DNA of 6,493 nucleotides from Alphaproteobacteria bacterium CG11_big_fil_rev_8_21_14_0_20_44_7 (GTDB lineage: Bacteria; Pseudomonadota; Alphaproteobacteria; Rickettsiales; 21-14-0-20-44-7), in NCBI GenBank assembly GCA_002787615.1, contig PCXJ01000046.1, positions 2,234 through 8,726 of the forward strand. The letters are read 5' to 3'. Shown here one piece after another: positions 1 through 6,493 of the stretch. Under the pieces are notes generated by a model that was given only the letters and a program-made list of their open reading frames with translations, had not been told where the DNA came from and searched no databases. The position numbers were made by a program, and so were the translations under genes. Within the stretch, counting starts at the first letter, position 1. Each line of letters starts with the position of its first letter.

Positions 1-51
1 GCTACAGAAGCATCTGCTGAAGCTGCACCGGAAGAAAAACCTGCCGAATAA
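1..51 (+). CDS. 3' end of an upstream gene, Ala/Glu/Pro-rich acidic tail (partial)
   Basis: Only the last 16 codons and a TAA stop are inside the window; the start lies to the left. The visible tail reads ATEASAEAAPEEKPAE, a low-complexity acidic Ala/Glu/Pro stretch. Tails of this kind are common at the C-terminus of several alphaproteobacterial ribosomal proteins and of other cytoplasmic or periplasmic proteins, so the composition alone does not identify the gene. I chose this frame because its composition looks like real coding sequence. A second frame is also open from the left edge to about position 73, but its product is basic and irregular. Identity unknown. Confidence 0.6.
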   Translation, partial: ATEASAEAAPEEKPAE

Positions 52-62
52 ATACGCTTTGA

Positions 63-85
63 ACATCTTTTGATGTGAATTTTTT
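63..85 (+). terminator. Possible weak terminator after the upstream gene
   Basis: A 5-bp perfect stem, ACATC (63-67) and GATGT (72-76) around a TTTT loop, is followed three bases later by a run of six T (80-85). The order of hairpin then T-run, just after a stop codon, fits a Rho-independent terminator. The stem is short and AT-rich, so it would be weak and could be chance. Confidence 0.25.
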
Positions 86-171
86 ATGACATTCTTTACT
101 TGAATGGAATTTTTGTGTATTTTGCGCGGATTAAGTCTAGTTATTAGAATTCCAAAAAAGGTATATTCAGG

Positions 172-2397
172 ATGTTAAATTTTCTCGCTTCCCGCTTAAA
201 ATCAGAATTAAAATCATTCTCCAGAGATGAGCAAGGCGTTTTCGCCATCATAATCGCGCTTAGCCTGGCCGGAATATTACTCGCCGTATTGGCGCTCAGC
301 GTGGATATGGGACGCACACAAAGCAGTCACGGGAAAAATTACGGTGCAACTGATGCCGCAGCTCTTGCCACTGCTGAATGGTGGCTGGATATGAAGCTGG
401 AGAATAAAGACCCGCATAATACTGCCAATCCTTTTGCGTGGAAGCCGACTGATAGTCAATTCAGAGATTATGCGCGCGCCGTGATGATAAGCAATCTTGA
501 GCGCGACCATCATAATTTTAAGCTGGATGATTTGAGCTTCAAGGTCGGCTATGGCGAAACTCCGGCGAAAAGAGAGAAAACCCGCTATCATGTTAGCGTT
601 TATGCCTGCTCATTTCTAGACACGCCAAATGCCGAGGGCGCACAAATCACTGATGAAACCAAGGTTTGCACGCTTTCTACCGCCGCTTTTGAGCTAGGCA
701 AGCTGGAAAAAACCGAAGTCGCCTTCGCGCTCGATTTCACCGAATCAATGTTCTATTCCGGCTCGAATCAGAAATGTGAGCCTAGGGAACAGCCAAGCAC
801 CAGCTTTAACCCCAACCTTACTAGCGTAAACTCCGCCTGTAACCTGAACAATAAGGCTACTTACAGCACAAATAGCTGCCCAAGCTATACCGGCACAAAA
901 GCAGCGCGCCTAATAGATACAATGGATGATATCTTTGATACTTATTTTGGCACAGAGACTGACTCCACATCTTATGCCGGAATCGTTCCTTATGCCGGAT
1001 TAGTCAATCTTTATCCTTACAGCGATAACATAGTAAATCAAAGCACCTCACAGCCTAATTGGAAAAGCAGCCAATTATCCGACTATAAAATGGAAGCAAT
1101 TCTGGATTATAACGGCGCTGCCTTGAATAATTATTGCGTGAGCTTCTTCTCACCTTTATACTCAACGCCTAGCTATGAATTTTATAGTGGCTCAACATTA
1201 CGCCCGGATTTCCGCACAGATGATTTCACTTATGCCCTGAACCGCATCCCGGCAATTATGGGTAGCAAAGATTTAAATGACATCCTACACTCAAGCAATA
1301 CAGCGAATTACAACTTCTCCAGCTATCGCGATGTGACAAATTATCTTCTAAATGTAAATACAACTCCAATACTGTTCAGCAGCGATGCTTTTGCAAATCA
1401 CAAAAGCGATAATAGCTATATAAGGCTGAGATGCTATGCTGGAAATATTGTTTCGGCATTGGATCAGCGTTCAGAAATTCTGGAGAAAAACAAGCAGGGC
1501 TTAAGCCGTGCTGATGGCTTAGTCCAAACTCCACAAGGCACAAGGCTCAAAAGCAGTGGTACGGAATATATAAACGGTAAGAAGGAAATTGAAATTCATG
1601 AATCCTTCCCTGTCCAACCGCTGACAAGTGAAGTTACCGTATTAAAGCAAGTAATAGAAAGATTCGGCGCAGATTATTATTTATATGATGAAAATAAAAG
1701 TCTGAATCAGGACAGAGTCCGCAATTATCAACGCCGCCTGAATGGCGCACAGGGTTTCTCGCGCTTTTCAAAAACCTCCAGTATCCATGGCTTGATGTGG
1801 GCATGGTTCTTATTAAATAATGACTGGAAAGACAAATGGGACATTGCTTCCCTGCATGAATCCTATTGCGACCAGCCTGCTGCCGTAGTTGGTACGAGCG
1901 GCTGTAAGAACAAGGGCGGGATATCTCTCAAAAGCCGCACTGATGCTGATTTGCCAAGCAATGAGAACTTCAAACATATTATCCTGATTGCTGATGGTTA
2001 TGATAATGACGGGCATGAAGCGCCAGAAAGCCATATCAACGAGGATCCGGGCGAAGGGAAAGGCTTCTATAACGCTTGCGACGCTTATGCTCCGGTAGAG
2101 CGCCTTTCAATTAATCAATATCTTGATGTCTGCAACCGTATTAAAGAAGATGACATAAAAATTCATATGATTACTTATGAATTCACCCCTGGTGGCGAAG
2201 ATGGAGTTGGCAGAAACCGCTTCAGAGAGTGTGCTGATGAATATTTTGAGAATGTTACGCCAACCGGTGCCAACTCGCTGGGCAAAGCTCTGGACGATAT
2301 ATTCGCAGGAATATTGTCGGACGCAACTCCGGTAATGTTGATTGACGCCATCCCTGTGCATAACGCAAATGATAACGGGAATGGAAATGGCCAATAA
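172..2397 (+). CDS. TadG-like protein with N-terminal membrane helix and VWA-type domain
   Basis: Complete 741-residue protein. Residues 18-70 match the Tad/TadE-TadG N-terminal pattern: a short charged stretch, the helix from about 23 to 45 (FAIIIALSLAGILLAVLAL), then VDMGR and a DAAALATA segment. This predicts an inner-membrane anchor with the bulk outside the cytoplasm. A VWA-like domain follows: first metal-site motif DFTESM (188-193, the DxTxSM form usual in TadG proteins), IVPYAGLVNLYP (271-282), LTSEVTVL (484-491), T535 or a neighbouring Ser as likely third metal ligand before GLMWAW (540-545), and IADGYDNDG (606-614). There are 12 cysteines, all after residue 140, fitting disulfides outside the cytoplasm. 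The tail is Asn/Gly-rich. In the family such proteins are minor pilins or secretion-associated parts of Flp pilus systems, but no other tad gene is visible here. The ATG follows AAGG at 158-161 with a 10-base spacer, and an in-frame TAG lies at 145-147. It is larger than many family members. Confidence 0.9.
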   Translation: MLNFLASRLKSELKSFSRDEQGVFAIIIALSLAGILLAVLALSVDMGRTQSSHGKNYGATDAAALATAEWWLDMKLENKDPHNTANPFAWKPTDSQFRDYARAVMISNLERDHHNFKLDDLSFKVGYGETPAKREKTRYHVSVYACSFLDTPNAEGAQITDETKVCTLSTAAFELGKLEKTEVAFALDFTESMFYSGSNQKCEPREQPSTSFNPNLTSVNSACNLNNKATYSTNSCPSYTGTKAARLIDTMDDIFDTYFGTETDSTSYAGIVPYAGLVNLYPYSDNIVNQSTSQPNWKSSQLSDYKMEAILDYNGAALNNYCVSFFSPLYSTPSYEFYSGSTLRPDFRTDDFTYALNRIPAIMGSKDLNDILHSSNTANYNFSSYRDVTNYLLNVNTTPILFSSDAFANHKSDNSYIRLRCYAGNIVSALDQRSEILEKNKQGLSRADGLVQTPQGTRLKSSGTEYINGKKEIEIHESFPVQPLTSEVTVLKQVIERFGADYYLYDENKSLNQDRVRNYQRRLNGAQGFSRFSKTSSIHGLMWAWFLLNNDWKDKWDIASLHESYCDQPAAVVGTSGCKNKGGISLKSRTDADLPSNENFKHIILIADGYDNDGHEAPESHINEDPGEGKGFYNACDAYAPVERLSINQYLDVCNRIKEDDIKIHMITYEFTPGGEDGVGRNRFRECADEYFENVTPTGANSLGKALDDIFAGILSDATPVMLIDAIPVHNANDNGNGNGQ

Positions 2398-2428
2398 CTG
2401 CCAACAAATTAATAATTATTGAGAAAAG

Positions 2429-2443
2429 TTAATAAATAGTTAA
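2429..2443 (+). promoter_or_regulatory. CtrA-like binding site TTAA-N7-TTAA
   Basis: The sequence TTAATAAATAGTTAA is an exact TTAA-N7-TTAA, the consensus of the alphaproteobacterial cell-cycle regulator CtrA. It ends 8 bases before the proposed -35 element of the next gene, a position compatible with activation or repression. Pilus and motility genes are classic CtrA targets in Caulobacter. In such AT-rich DNA a match by chance has a probability of a few per cent by my estimate, so this is suggestive only. Confidence 0.35.
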
Positions 2444-2451
2444 ATTATCCA

Positions 2452-2480
2452 TTGATTTAATGCAAATTTTATGATATAAG
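2452..2480 (+). promoter_or_regulatory. Predicted sigma-70-type promoter of the small exported protein gene
   Basis: TTGATT (2452-2457) and TATAAG (2475-2480) are separated by 17 bases and match the -35 and -10 consensus at 4 and 5 of 6 positions. Transcription would begin about 6-7 bases after the -10, at or next to the ATG at 2486, which would make the message leaderless. The same bases also form an AAGGGG (2478-2483), which would be a ribosome binding site only 2 bases from the ATG if transcription starts further upstream. Confidence 0.45.
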
Positions 2481-2485
2481 GGGCT

Positions 2486-2818
2486 ATGAGAATATCTATT
2501 ATCATTATGGCGTTTTTTGTAGCTATAGCAGGAGTTCCGCAGGCTCATGCCGAAGTTTCAGTTAGTCAATATATAGCTAAAAAAAGAGCACAAGCTGCCA
2601 GCCTGAAAAATTACAGCAACCTGCGCGCGGAGCATTATGCCGCCAAAATCTCCAACGGCGAGCCTATTGTCACCAGAATCAAACCTTCGCGGTCAGTTAT
2701 GAGCGCATCTGAGCTGGAAGGTTTAGAAACCGCCGCCGGAAATGAAGAGCCGGATAAAGAGGTGGAAAAAGCTGAAAAACCAGCTGGCCCTAAAGAGCTC
2801 AATATCCGCGTACGCTAA
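2486..2818 (+). CDS. Small exported protein of unknown function (110 aa)
   Basis: Not a family I recognise. Residues 1-22 form a typical Sec signal peptide: a positive charge at Arg2, a hydrophobic core (ISIIIMAFFVAIAGV) and an AHA site with cleavage expected before Glu23. The mature protein of about 88 residues has no cysteine and no further membrane segment. It begins EVSVSQYIAKKRAQ, continues with a basic, probably helical stretch, and ends in a Glu/Lys/Pro-rich segment (about 86-104) before ELNIRVR. It is therefore probably periplasmic or secreted, with a partly disordered tail. The ATG at 2486 is preferred because an in-frame TAA lies at 2477-2479 and the next ATG (2507) would remove the charged start of the signal peptide. 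The spacing to an AAGGGG is only 2 bases, so translation may be leaderless. Its neighbours on both sides also look envelope-related. Confidence 0.75.
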   Translation: MRISIIIMAFFVAIAGVPQAHAEVSVSQYIAKKRAQAASLKNYSNLRAEHYAAKISNGEPIVTRIKPSRSVMSASELEGLETAAGNEEPDKEVEKAEKPAGPKELNIRVR

Positions 2819-2904
2819 ATCAACCAAACCCACAGAACATACATGATGACAATTTATGATTGTAACATAAGTTTAACTTTACATGACGCCGCAATTATAT
2901 TAAC

Positions 2905-2933
2905 TATTTATAAGTAAATTTAGTTTATAAATA
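2905..2933. repeat. 9-bp perfect inverted repeat, possible operator
   Basis: TATTTATAA (2905-2913) and TTATAAATA (2925-2933) are perfect reverse complements separated by 11 bases. The centre lies about 57 bases before the start codon of the large gene, where a dimeric regulator could bind. Both arms contain only A and T, and there is no T-run directly after the second arm, so a terminator is unlikely and chance is a real alternative. Confidence 0.4.
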
Positions 2934-2963
2934 TTAAGAGCAACAAACCTCACTATCAATTTT

Positions 2964-2969
2964 AAGAGA
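2964..2969 (+). promoter_or_regulatory. Ribosome binding site of the large gene
   Basis: The purine-rich AAGAGA lies 6 bases before the ATG at 2976. An in-frame TAA at 2970-2972, two codons upstream, rules out any longer N-terminal form, so this site fixes the start. Confidence 0.6.
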
Positions 2970-2975
2970 TAAAAC

Positions 2976-5900
2976 ATGACCGACAAACATCTAGACGCAG
3001 CAAAACTCATTAATTTCAAAGATTTGGGTGCAACCGAAAATGCCATACAAACATTATTGGCAACAGAAGGTCTAAATCCGGGAAAGTTGGATAATGATGC
3101 AGCAAATGCACAAGGTGTTTGGCATGAAAATACCGGCGCAGCTTTTGGACGCTGGATGGAATCATATAATCTCCTCAAAGAAGTTGATGGCAAATTTGTT
3201 TTAAATGAAGATGGTATTGACGGCGTTAAGGCAAGATTGGCCAGACAAGCAGAAACATATGGCGTTGATTTGCGCTCATGGGAAAACCCTGCCCCGCATG
3301 CAGAATATCTGCGCGCACAAACAGATGCCGGAACTGTGGTAACTGGAAAAGATGTTGTTGGTGGAAAAGAAGTTTATGAACCGTCAGGAAAAGAAGTTGG
3401 AAAATATGTTTATGGCAAAGAGCCAAAAGGAGTTTACATCCCTGATGAGCAGCTTCCACCGGAAGAAACAAAGGATAGAGGCGCATATATCAGATTAGAC
3501 GGCACAGTAATCGGCGATGATTATGCCGGACTTGCCGAAGTTGGTGGTTCTGCCAATAAAACCGATGAGCGCGGACTGGATAGCGCGGCAGCAGCGGCTC
3601 TCAAAATTGACGGTCACACAAAAAATATTGAACAATTTGAAACTCTCAAAGAAGGTGTCGGCCATCCTGACACTGATTTTGCCGGAGTTGCATTATTAAA
3701 AAGACTGGATAATGGCGGCGCGGGCGTTGTTCGCGGCTTCCATCGTCTTGGCGCCGGTGGCGACACACGTGAAAGGGTATTCCGTGGAATTCCACCTTCA
3801 CAACCGCTTGATATCATCAAAGTTGGCTATCGCAGCGTTGGTAAGCTGGATGTTGATCTGGAAGGCAAAACCTTATCACGAAATGAAGCTGGCCTAACCG
3901 CACTGCGCCGTGATGACCTCAATGACCGTGGCCGCAAAGAAGGCACATCAGCCGCCGTGGGTATTTATGACTCATATAAAGTTGAAAATGTTACGCATGA
4001 TAATAAAAAATATAAATCAGTAAGCATCGAAGGGCTGATTGACACTAAAAGCGATTATGAAGCACGCGCTTTTGCTAATTGGGCAAAAGAATTCCAAAGT
4101 GATGAAGATAAGGCTGAAGGCAAAAAAGGCCAAATCCTAAAAGGCGGAATTGCCAGCCGTGTCCAGAATTATGATGATTTGAAAGGCAACGCAGTTGAAG
4201 GAAACCTAACTTGGATTTCCGGTGGCAAACAAAGATTGATGGCAACCGTTACTGCCGGTGTTGGCAATGTTGAAATTGACCGCACTGAAGGTATGCGCAA
4301 CACATTGAAATATATCGATGCGCGTCTGAAACTTGATATTACCGAGCAAATTCAGGATGTTACTAAAAAACGTATGGGCGGCGATGTATATCTACGCGGC
4401 ACAGGCTTCTTGACTGGTGACGAATATACAAATCGCGGCAAAGAAGATAGATTTATCCCGAAACAGGTGCAAGGCGCACTTGGCTTGGAACTTTGGGGCA
4501 TCCGCGCCGATCAGTCACGCGGCTGGCAGGCATATATTGAGCCAATCGGCTTCAGCCACATCTTTGAAGATAAAGAACGCGGCGTTGGTGAAATCACCGA
4601 ATATATGGCGAAAGTCGGCTTCCGCAAGGAATGGGGCAATCCTATAGATGTTGAAGAAACTTTCGGTGAAAGATTCTTCAAACAGGATAATCCTGATGTG
4701 CTTTTAAATACGCAAGCCATACTCTTCCATAAAATGATTATGGAAACCGGAGCAAATGACGGCGTATTGCATGACCCTGAAGGCGAACCGGTTGCTATGA
4801 CCGATGGCAGCACCAGAAAATTCACTCCTGAGCAATTAAATGAATTTTTGGTGACCGTAAACCCTGCCGCAATGGACAGGCTACGCGAAATCAAAAATGG
4901 TGAATATCAAGCTTCCGTATTCGATAAGCGCGGAAATAGGATGTATAACAAGGAGCTTTCTACATCATTCAGCAATGCTGTCGGTGGTGTATATACTGGT
5001 GGCGCTGCTGTGAATACAGACCGACCAAGCTTTGACGCTGCAAATAATTATGCCAAAGCTGCATATGATGATTTATATACCGCTTATCAAATTAACGGGC
5101 AAAGCTATCTAAATACAATCGCTAATAGAAGCGGCAAATTTGATGCATCAAACCAATATGTTGATGAACCACGCCAATTAACCGCGCCAAAAGGCAGTTA
5201 CGAAGAGAATCTATCCCTGCAAGCCGCCTTAGTCGGTTATTTGGGCAAAGATTTGGGTACAAGCGGGCTATTACAAGATGGTGTTGACGGCAAAGTCGGC
5301 GCAAAAACCAATGCGGCTTATAACGAAGCTTTACAACAAATTGAAGCAGATTTCAGAAACGCAAATCCTGATGCTAACCTTGACGAACCTGCAAGCTATG
5401 CAGAGCGTCTAAGCAATTATGCCAAAGAAGCATTAGCTAACGGCGCAAGAGGTTATATCGCTGATATGCCGGTTAAAGCGCAAAAATTGGCTAAAGATGA
5501 TGAAATTGAAATTCGCACAAAAGGCGAAGTTGCCACATTCAATATGCCAACAAATTATCTGGATGCGAAAAGTGTTGCCGCAGAAATTGACGGCGATGCC
5601 AGCAAGGTTCAGGCAATCCACAGGCTTATCGATGCTACCACAGGTCTTGAGATAAGCCCGAATGAGACCAAGCTTGCGCAAATGGCTTATACCAATTTTA
5701 TTACCGAATTGAGGCAAGCAGATAAAGACATCACTTCCGAAGTGGTGAAATCAGTGCTTGAAAATGGTAATTCAGAGCAAACCAACGCGGCGAAAGCCTT
5801 GGTTGCAGATATTGAGAAAAGCGGAGTTAATCTTGGCGCGACATATAACGATGTGAATTCCGTCAAAACAGCTTTTGCAGGCAATAAAGTTGATACATAC

Positions 5901-6493
5901 ATGCTGCAACATGCAATTGGCGTTCCGACAACCGGAACTTTTGATGCAGCAACAGAAAAAGGCTATGAAGCATATCTGAAAACTCTGGAAAATCGTGGAG
6001 TTGATGTAGAAAGCTCAGAAGCTATTTCCGCTGCAATCAATGAAGATTTTCGTAAAAGTATTGATGTTTCCAAAGTTGATTTCGCAGAATTATCAAATAA
6101 TCCAAGAAAAACCAATTGGGAGCAAATCCAGCTTAATCTGGTTGCTAACGGCCTTGATATCGGCACTTCCGGCGTGATGGGCAATGGTGTGGACAAAGTT
6201 GGCGGAAACTCAACCAAAGCTGCATTATTACAAGTTCTTGCCAGCGAAAATGCAATTTCCGAAGCGCAATTAAGAGATGTTGCTAATGGCCACACAGACA
6301 GGTTGCTAACCATTCTGAATGCACCCGATAACAGCAAATTAACTGAGGAAGAAAAAGTACTTGCCGGAGAAGTTTTTGACCGTGCCGCAGAAAAAGGCTA
6401 TGTAAATTCAGACGTTTTAGCTGCCAGATTAAGCCAGTCAGTAGCGAATATTGAAATTGCCAATAAGCCAGTTGATTTATCAACCGTAGAAGG
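2976..6493 (+). CDS. Large cysteine-free protein with peptidoglycan-binding-like repeats (3' end cut by window)
   Basis: One open frame of 1172 codons plus two bases, with no stop before the window edge; the C-terminus is missing. Not a protein I recognise as a whole. Four segments resemble degenerate peptidoglycan-binding domain 1 units (Gln-Leu start, Gly turn, DG..G..T..A core): residues 22-60 (GVWHENTGAAF), 746-788 (DGVDGKVGAKTNAAY), 962-1005 (LQHAIGVPTTGTFDAAT) and 1048-1090 (IQLNLVANGLDIGTSG). Residues 123-155 carry a short GKE-type repeat. Residues 405-555 look beta-strand-rich, with alternating polar and hydrophobic residues, for example VYLRGTGFL (471-479) and WQAYIEPIGFSHIF (517-530). 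The C-terminal half is Ala/Asn-rich and probably helical. There is no signal peptide, no obvious membrane helix, no cysteine, and no RTX-type GGxGxD repeat in the visible part. A cell-wall-associated or secreted structural protein is my best inference; enzyme activity is not supported. The small exported protein gene lies 157 bases upstream. Confidence 0.85.
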   Translation, partial: MTDKHLDAAKLINFKDLGATENAIQTLLATEGLNPGKLDNDAANAQGVWHENTGAAFGRWMESYNLLKEVDGKFVLNEDGIDGVKARLARQAETYGVDLRSWENPAPHAEYLRAQTDAGTVVTGKDVVGGKEVYEPSGKEVGKYVYGKEPKGVYIPDEQLPPEETKDRGAYIRLDGTVIGDDYAGLAEVGGSANKTDERGLDSAAAAALKIDGHTKNIEQFETLKEGVGHPDTDFAGVALLKRLDNGGAGVVRGFHRLGAGGDTRERVFRGIPPSQPLDIIKVGYRSVGKLDVDLEGKTLSRNEAGLTALRRDDLNDRGRKEGTSAAVGIYDSYKVENVTHDNKKYKSVSIEGLIDTKSDYEARAFANWAKEFQSDEDKAEGKKGQILKGGIASRVQNYDDLKGNAVEGNLTWISGGKQRLMATVTAGVGNVEIDRTEGMRNTLKYIDARLKLDITEQIQDVTKKRMGGDVYLRGTGFLTGDEYTNRGKEDRFIPKQVQGALGLELWGIRADQSRGWQAYIEPIGFSHIFEDKERGVGEITEYMAKVGFRKEWGNPIDVEETFGERFFKQDNPDVLLNTQAILFHKMIMETGANDGVLHDPEGEPVAMTDGSTRKFTPEQLNEFLVTVNPAAMDRLREIKNGEYQASVFDKRGNRMYNKELSTSFSNAVGGVYTGGAAVNTDRPSFDAANNYAKAAYDDLYTAYQINGQSYLNTIANRSGKFDASNQYVDEPRQLTAPKGSYEENLSLQAALVGYLGKDLGTSGLLQDGVDGKVGAKTNAAYNEALQQIEADFRNANPDANLDEPASYAERLSNYAKEALANGARGYIADMPVKAQKLAKDDEIEIRTKGEVATFNMPTNYLDAKSVAAEIDGDASKVQAIHRLIDATTGLEISPNETKLAQMAYTNFITELRQADKDITSEVVKSVLENGNSEQTNAAKALVADIEKSGVNLGATYNDVNSVKTAFAGNKVDTYMLQHAIGVPTTGTFDAATEKGYEAYLKTLENRGVDVESSEAISAAINEDFRKSIDVSKVDFAELSNNPRKTNWEQIQLNLVANGLDIGTSGVMGNGVDKVGGNSTKAALLQVLASENAISEAQLRDVANGHTDRLLTILNAPDNSKLTEEEKVLAGEVFDRAAEKGYVNSDVLAARLSQSVANIEIANKPVDLSTVE
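3345..3434 (+). repeat. Short degenerate repeat encoding GKE(V) units
   Basis: GGAAAAGA occurs at 3345-3352, 3363-3370 and 3387-3394. The last two extend to GGAAAAGAAGTT and lie 24 bases apart. A more diverged unit (GGCAAAGAGCC, starting at 3414) follows. In the protein this gives GKDVV, GKEVYEPS, GKEVGKYV and GKEPKGVY, with an approximate 8-residue period. It lies inside the large open frame and keeps its phase. Confidence 0.55.

Larger units (their letters stand above)
2398..2485. other. AT-rich intergenic region with promoter signals
   Basis: An 88-base gap, about 77% A+T by hand count, between the TadG-like gene and the small exported protein. It contains no plausible GC-rich hairpin for terminating the TadG-like transcript. 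Its right half carries the CtrA-like box and the -35/-10 pair listed separately. Confidence 0.8.
2819..2975. other. AT-rich intergenic region before the large gene
   Basis: A 157-base gap with no open frame of note. It holds a 5-bp hairpin ACAAT/ATTGT (2849-2863) without a T-run, a TTTACA that could serve as -35 (2878-2883) without a convincing -10 at the right distance, and the inverted repeat at 2905-2933. The promoter of the large gene is likely here, but I cannot place it with confidence. Confidence 0.7.

Noticed and set aside
59..87. TTGAAC-17-TTTTAT as promoter of the TadG-like gene
   Set aside because: The -10 matches only 4 of 6 positions and overlaps the possible terminator hairpin. 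Many equally good pairs occur in this AT-rich stretch, so it was not listed as a feature.
277..591. Reverse-strand open frame of 104 codons
   Set aside because: It is antisense to the membrane anchor and first part of the TadG-like gene, where the sense protein matches a known family.
2849..2863. Hairpin ACAAT/ATTGT as terminator of the small exported protein gene
   Set aside because: The stem is only 5 bp and AT-rich, and no T-run follows.
2900..3486. Reverse-strand open frames of 97 and 86 codons
   Set aside because: They lie opposite the start of the large + strand gene, show irregular low-complexity composition and no recognisable motif, and their presence is explained by the codon use of the sense frame.
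3517..4647. Three + strand open frames of 60-76 codons in other phases
   Set aside because: They sit inside the large gene, have no ribosome binding site of note and give products without any domain pattern.
4511..4894. Reverse-strand open frame of 127 codons
   Set aside because: It is fully antisense to the large gene and its Ser-rich product looks like a mirror of the sense codons. It has no neighbours or signals to support it.
5211..6245. Recent DNA duplication between the second and fourth peptidoglycan-binding-like units
   Set aside because: The protein segments are alike (both contain GTSG and a GVD..VG core), but the codons have diverged throughout, so this is old repeat architecture and not a recent duplication.
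5433..6483. Series of reverse-strand open frames (60-125 codons)
   Set aside because: They overlap each other and all lie opposite the continuous 1172-codon frame, which has coherent domain-like repeats.

Overview
The window reads as a stretch of chromosome from a Gram-negative, moderately AT-rich bacterium. A Tad/Flp-type TadG-like protein and a possible CtrA-type TTAA-N7-TTAA box point to an alphaproteobacterium, but this is inference from gene type and not a taxonomic match. All supported genes lie on the + strand. I see no tRNA, rRNA, CRISPR array, transposase or phage gene.

Layout. Positions 1-51 are the last codons of an upstream gene with an Ala/Glu/Pro-rich tail. Positions 172-2397 encode a complete 741-residue TadG-like protein: one N-terminal membrane helix followed by a von Willebrand A (VWA)-type domain with a DxTxS metal-site motif and 12 cysteines. 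Positions 2486-2818 encode a 110-residue protein of unknown function with a clear signal peptide. From 2976 to the right edge runs a single open frame of 1172 codons with no stop, so the gene is cut by the window end. It encodes a large protein without a single cysteine. It carries at least four degenerate segments resembling peptidoglycan-binding domain 1 (one at the extreme N-terminus, three in the C-terminal half) around a beta-strand-rich middle.

The intergenic gaps (120, 88 and 157 bases) are strongly AT-rich. Each is long enough for its own promoter, so the genes are probably separate transcription units. The 88-base gap holds the best regulatory signals: a TTAA-N7-TTAA box, then a -35/-10 pair placed so that the transcript would begin at or next to the ATG. 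The 157-base gap holds a 9-bp perfect inverted repeat.

Taken together the three main genes look like a cell-envelope set: a membrane-anchored TadG-like protein, a small exported protein and a large wall-binding-like protein. That they work together is a guess from adjacency only. The large truncated gene is the least familiar item and the one most worth following up.
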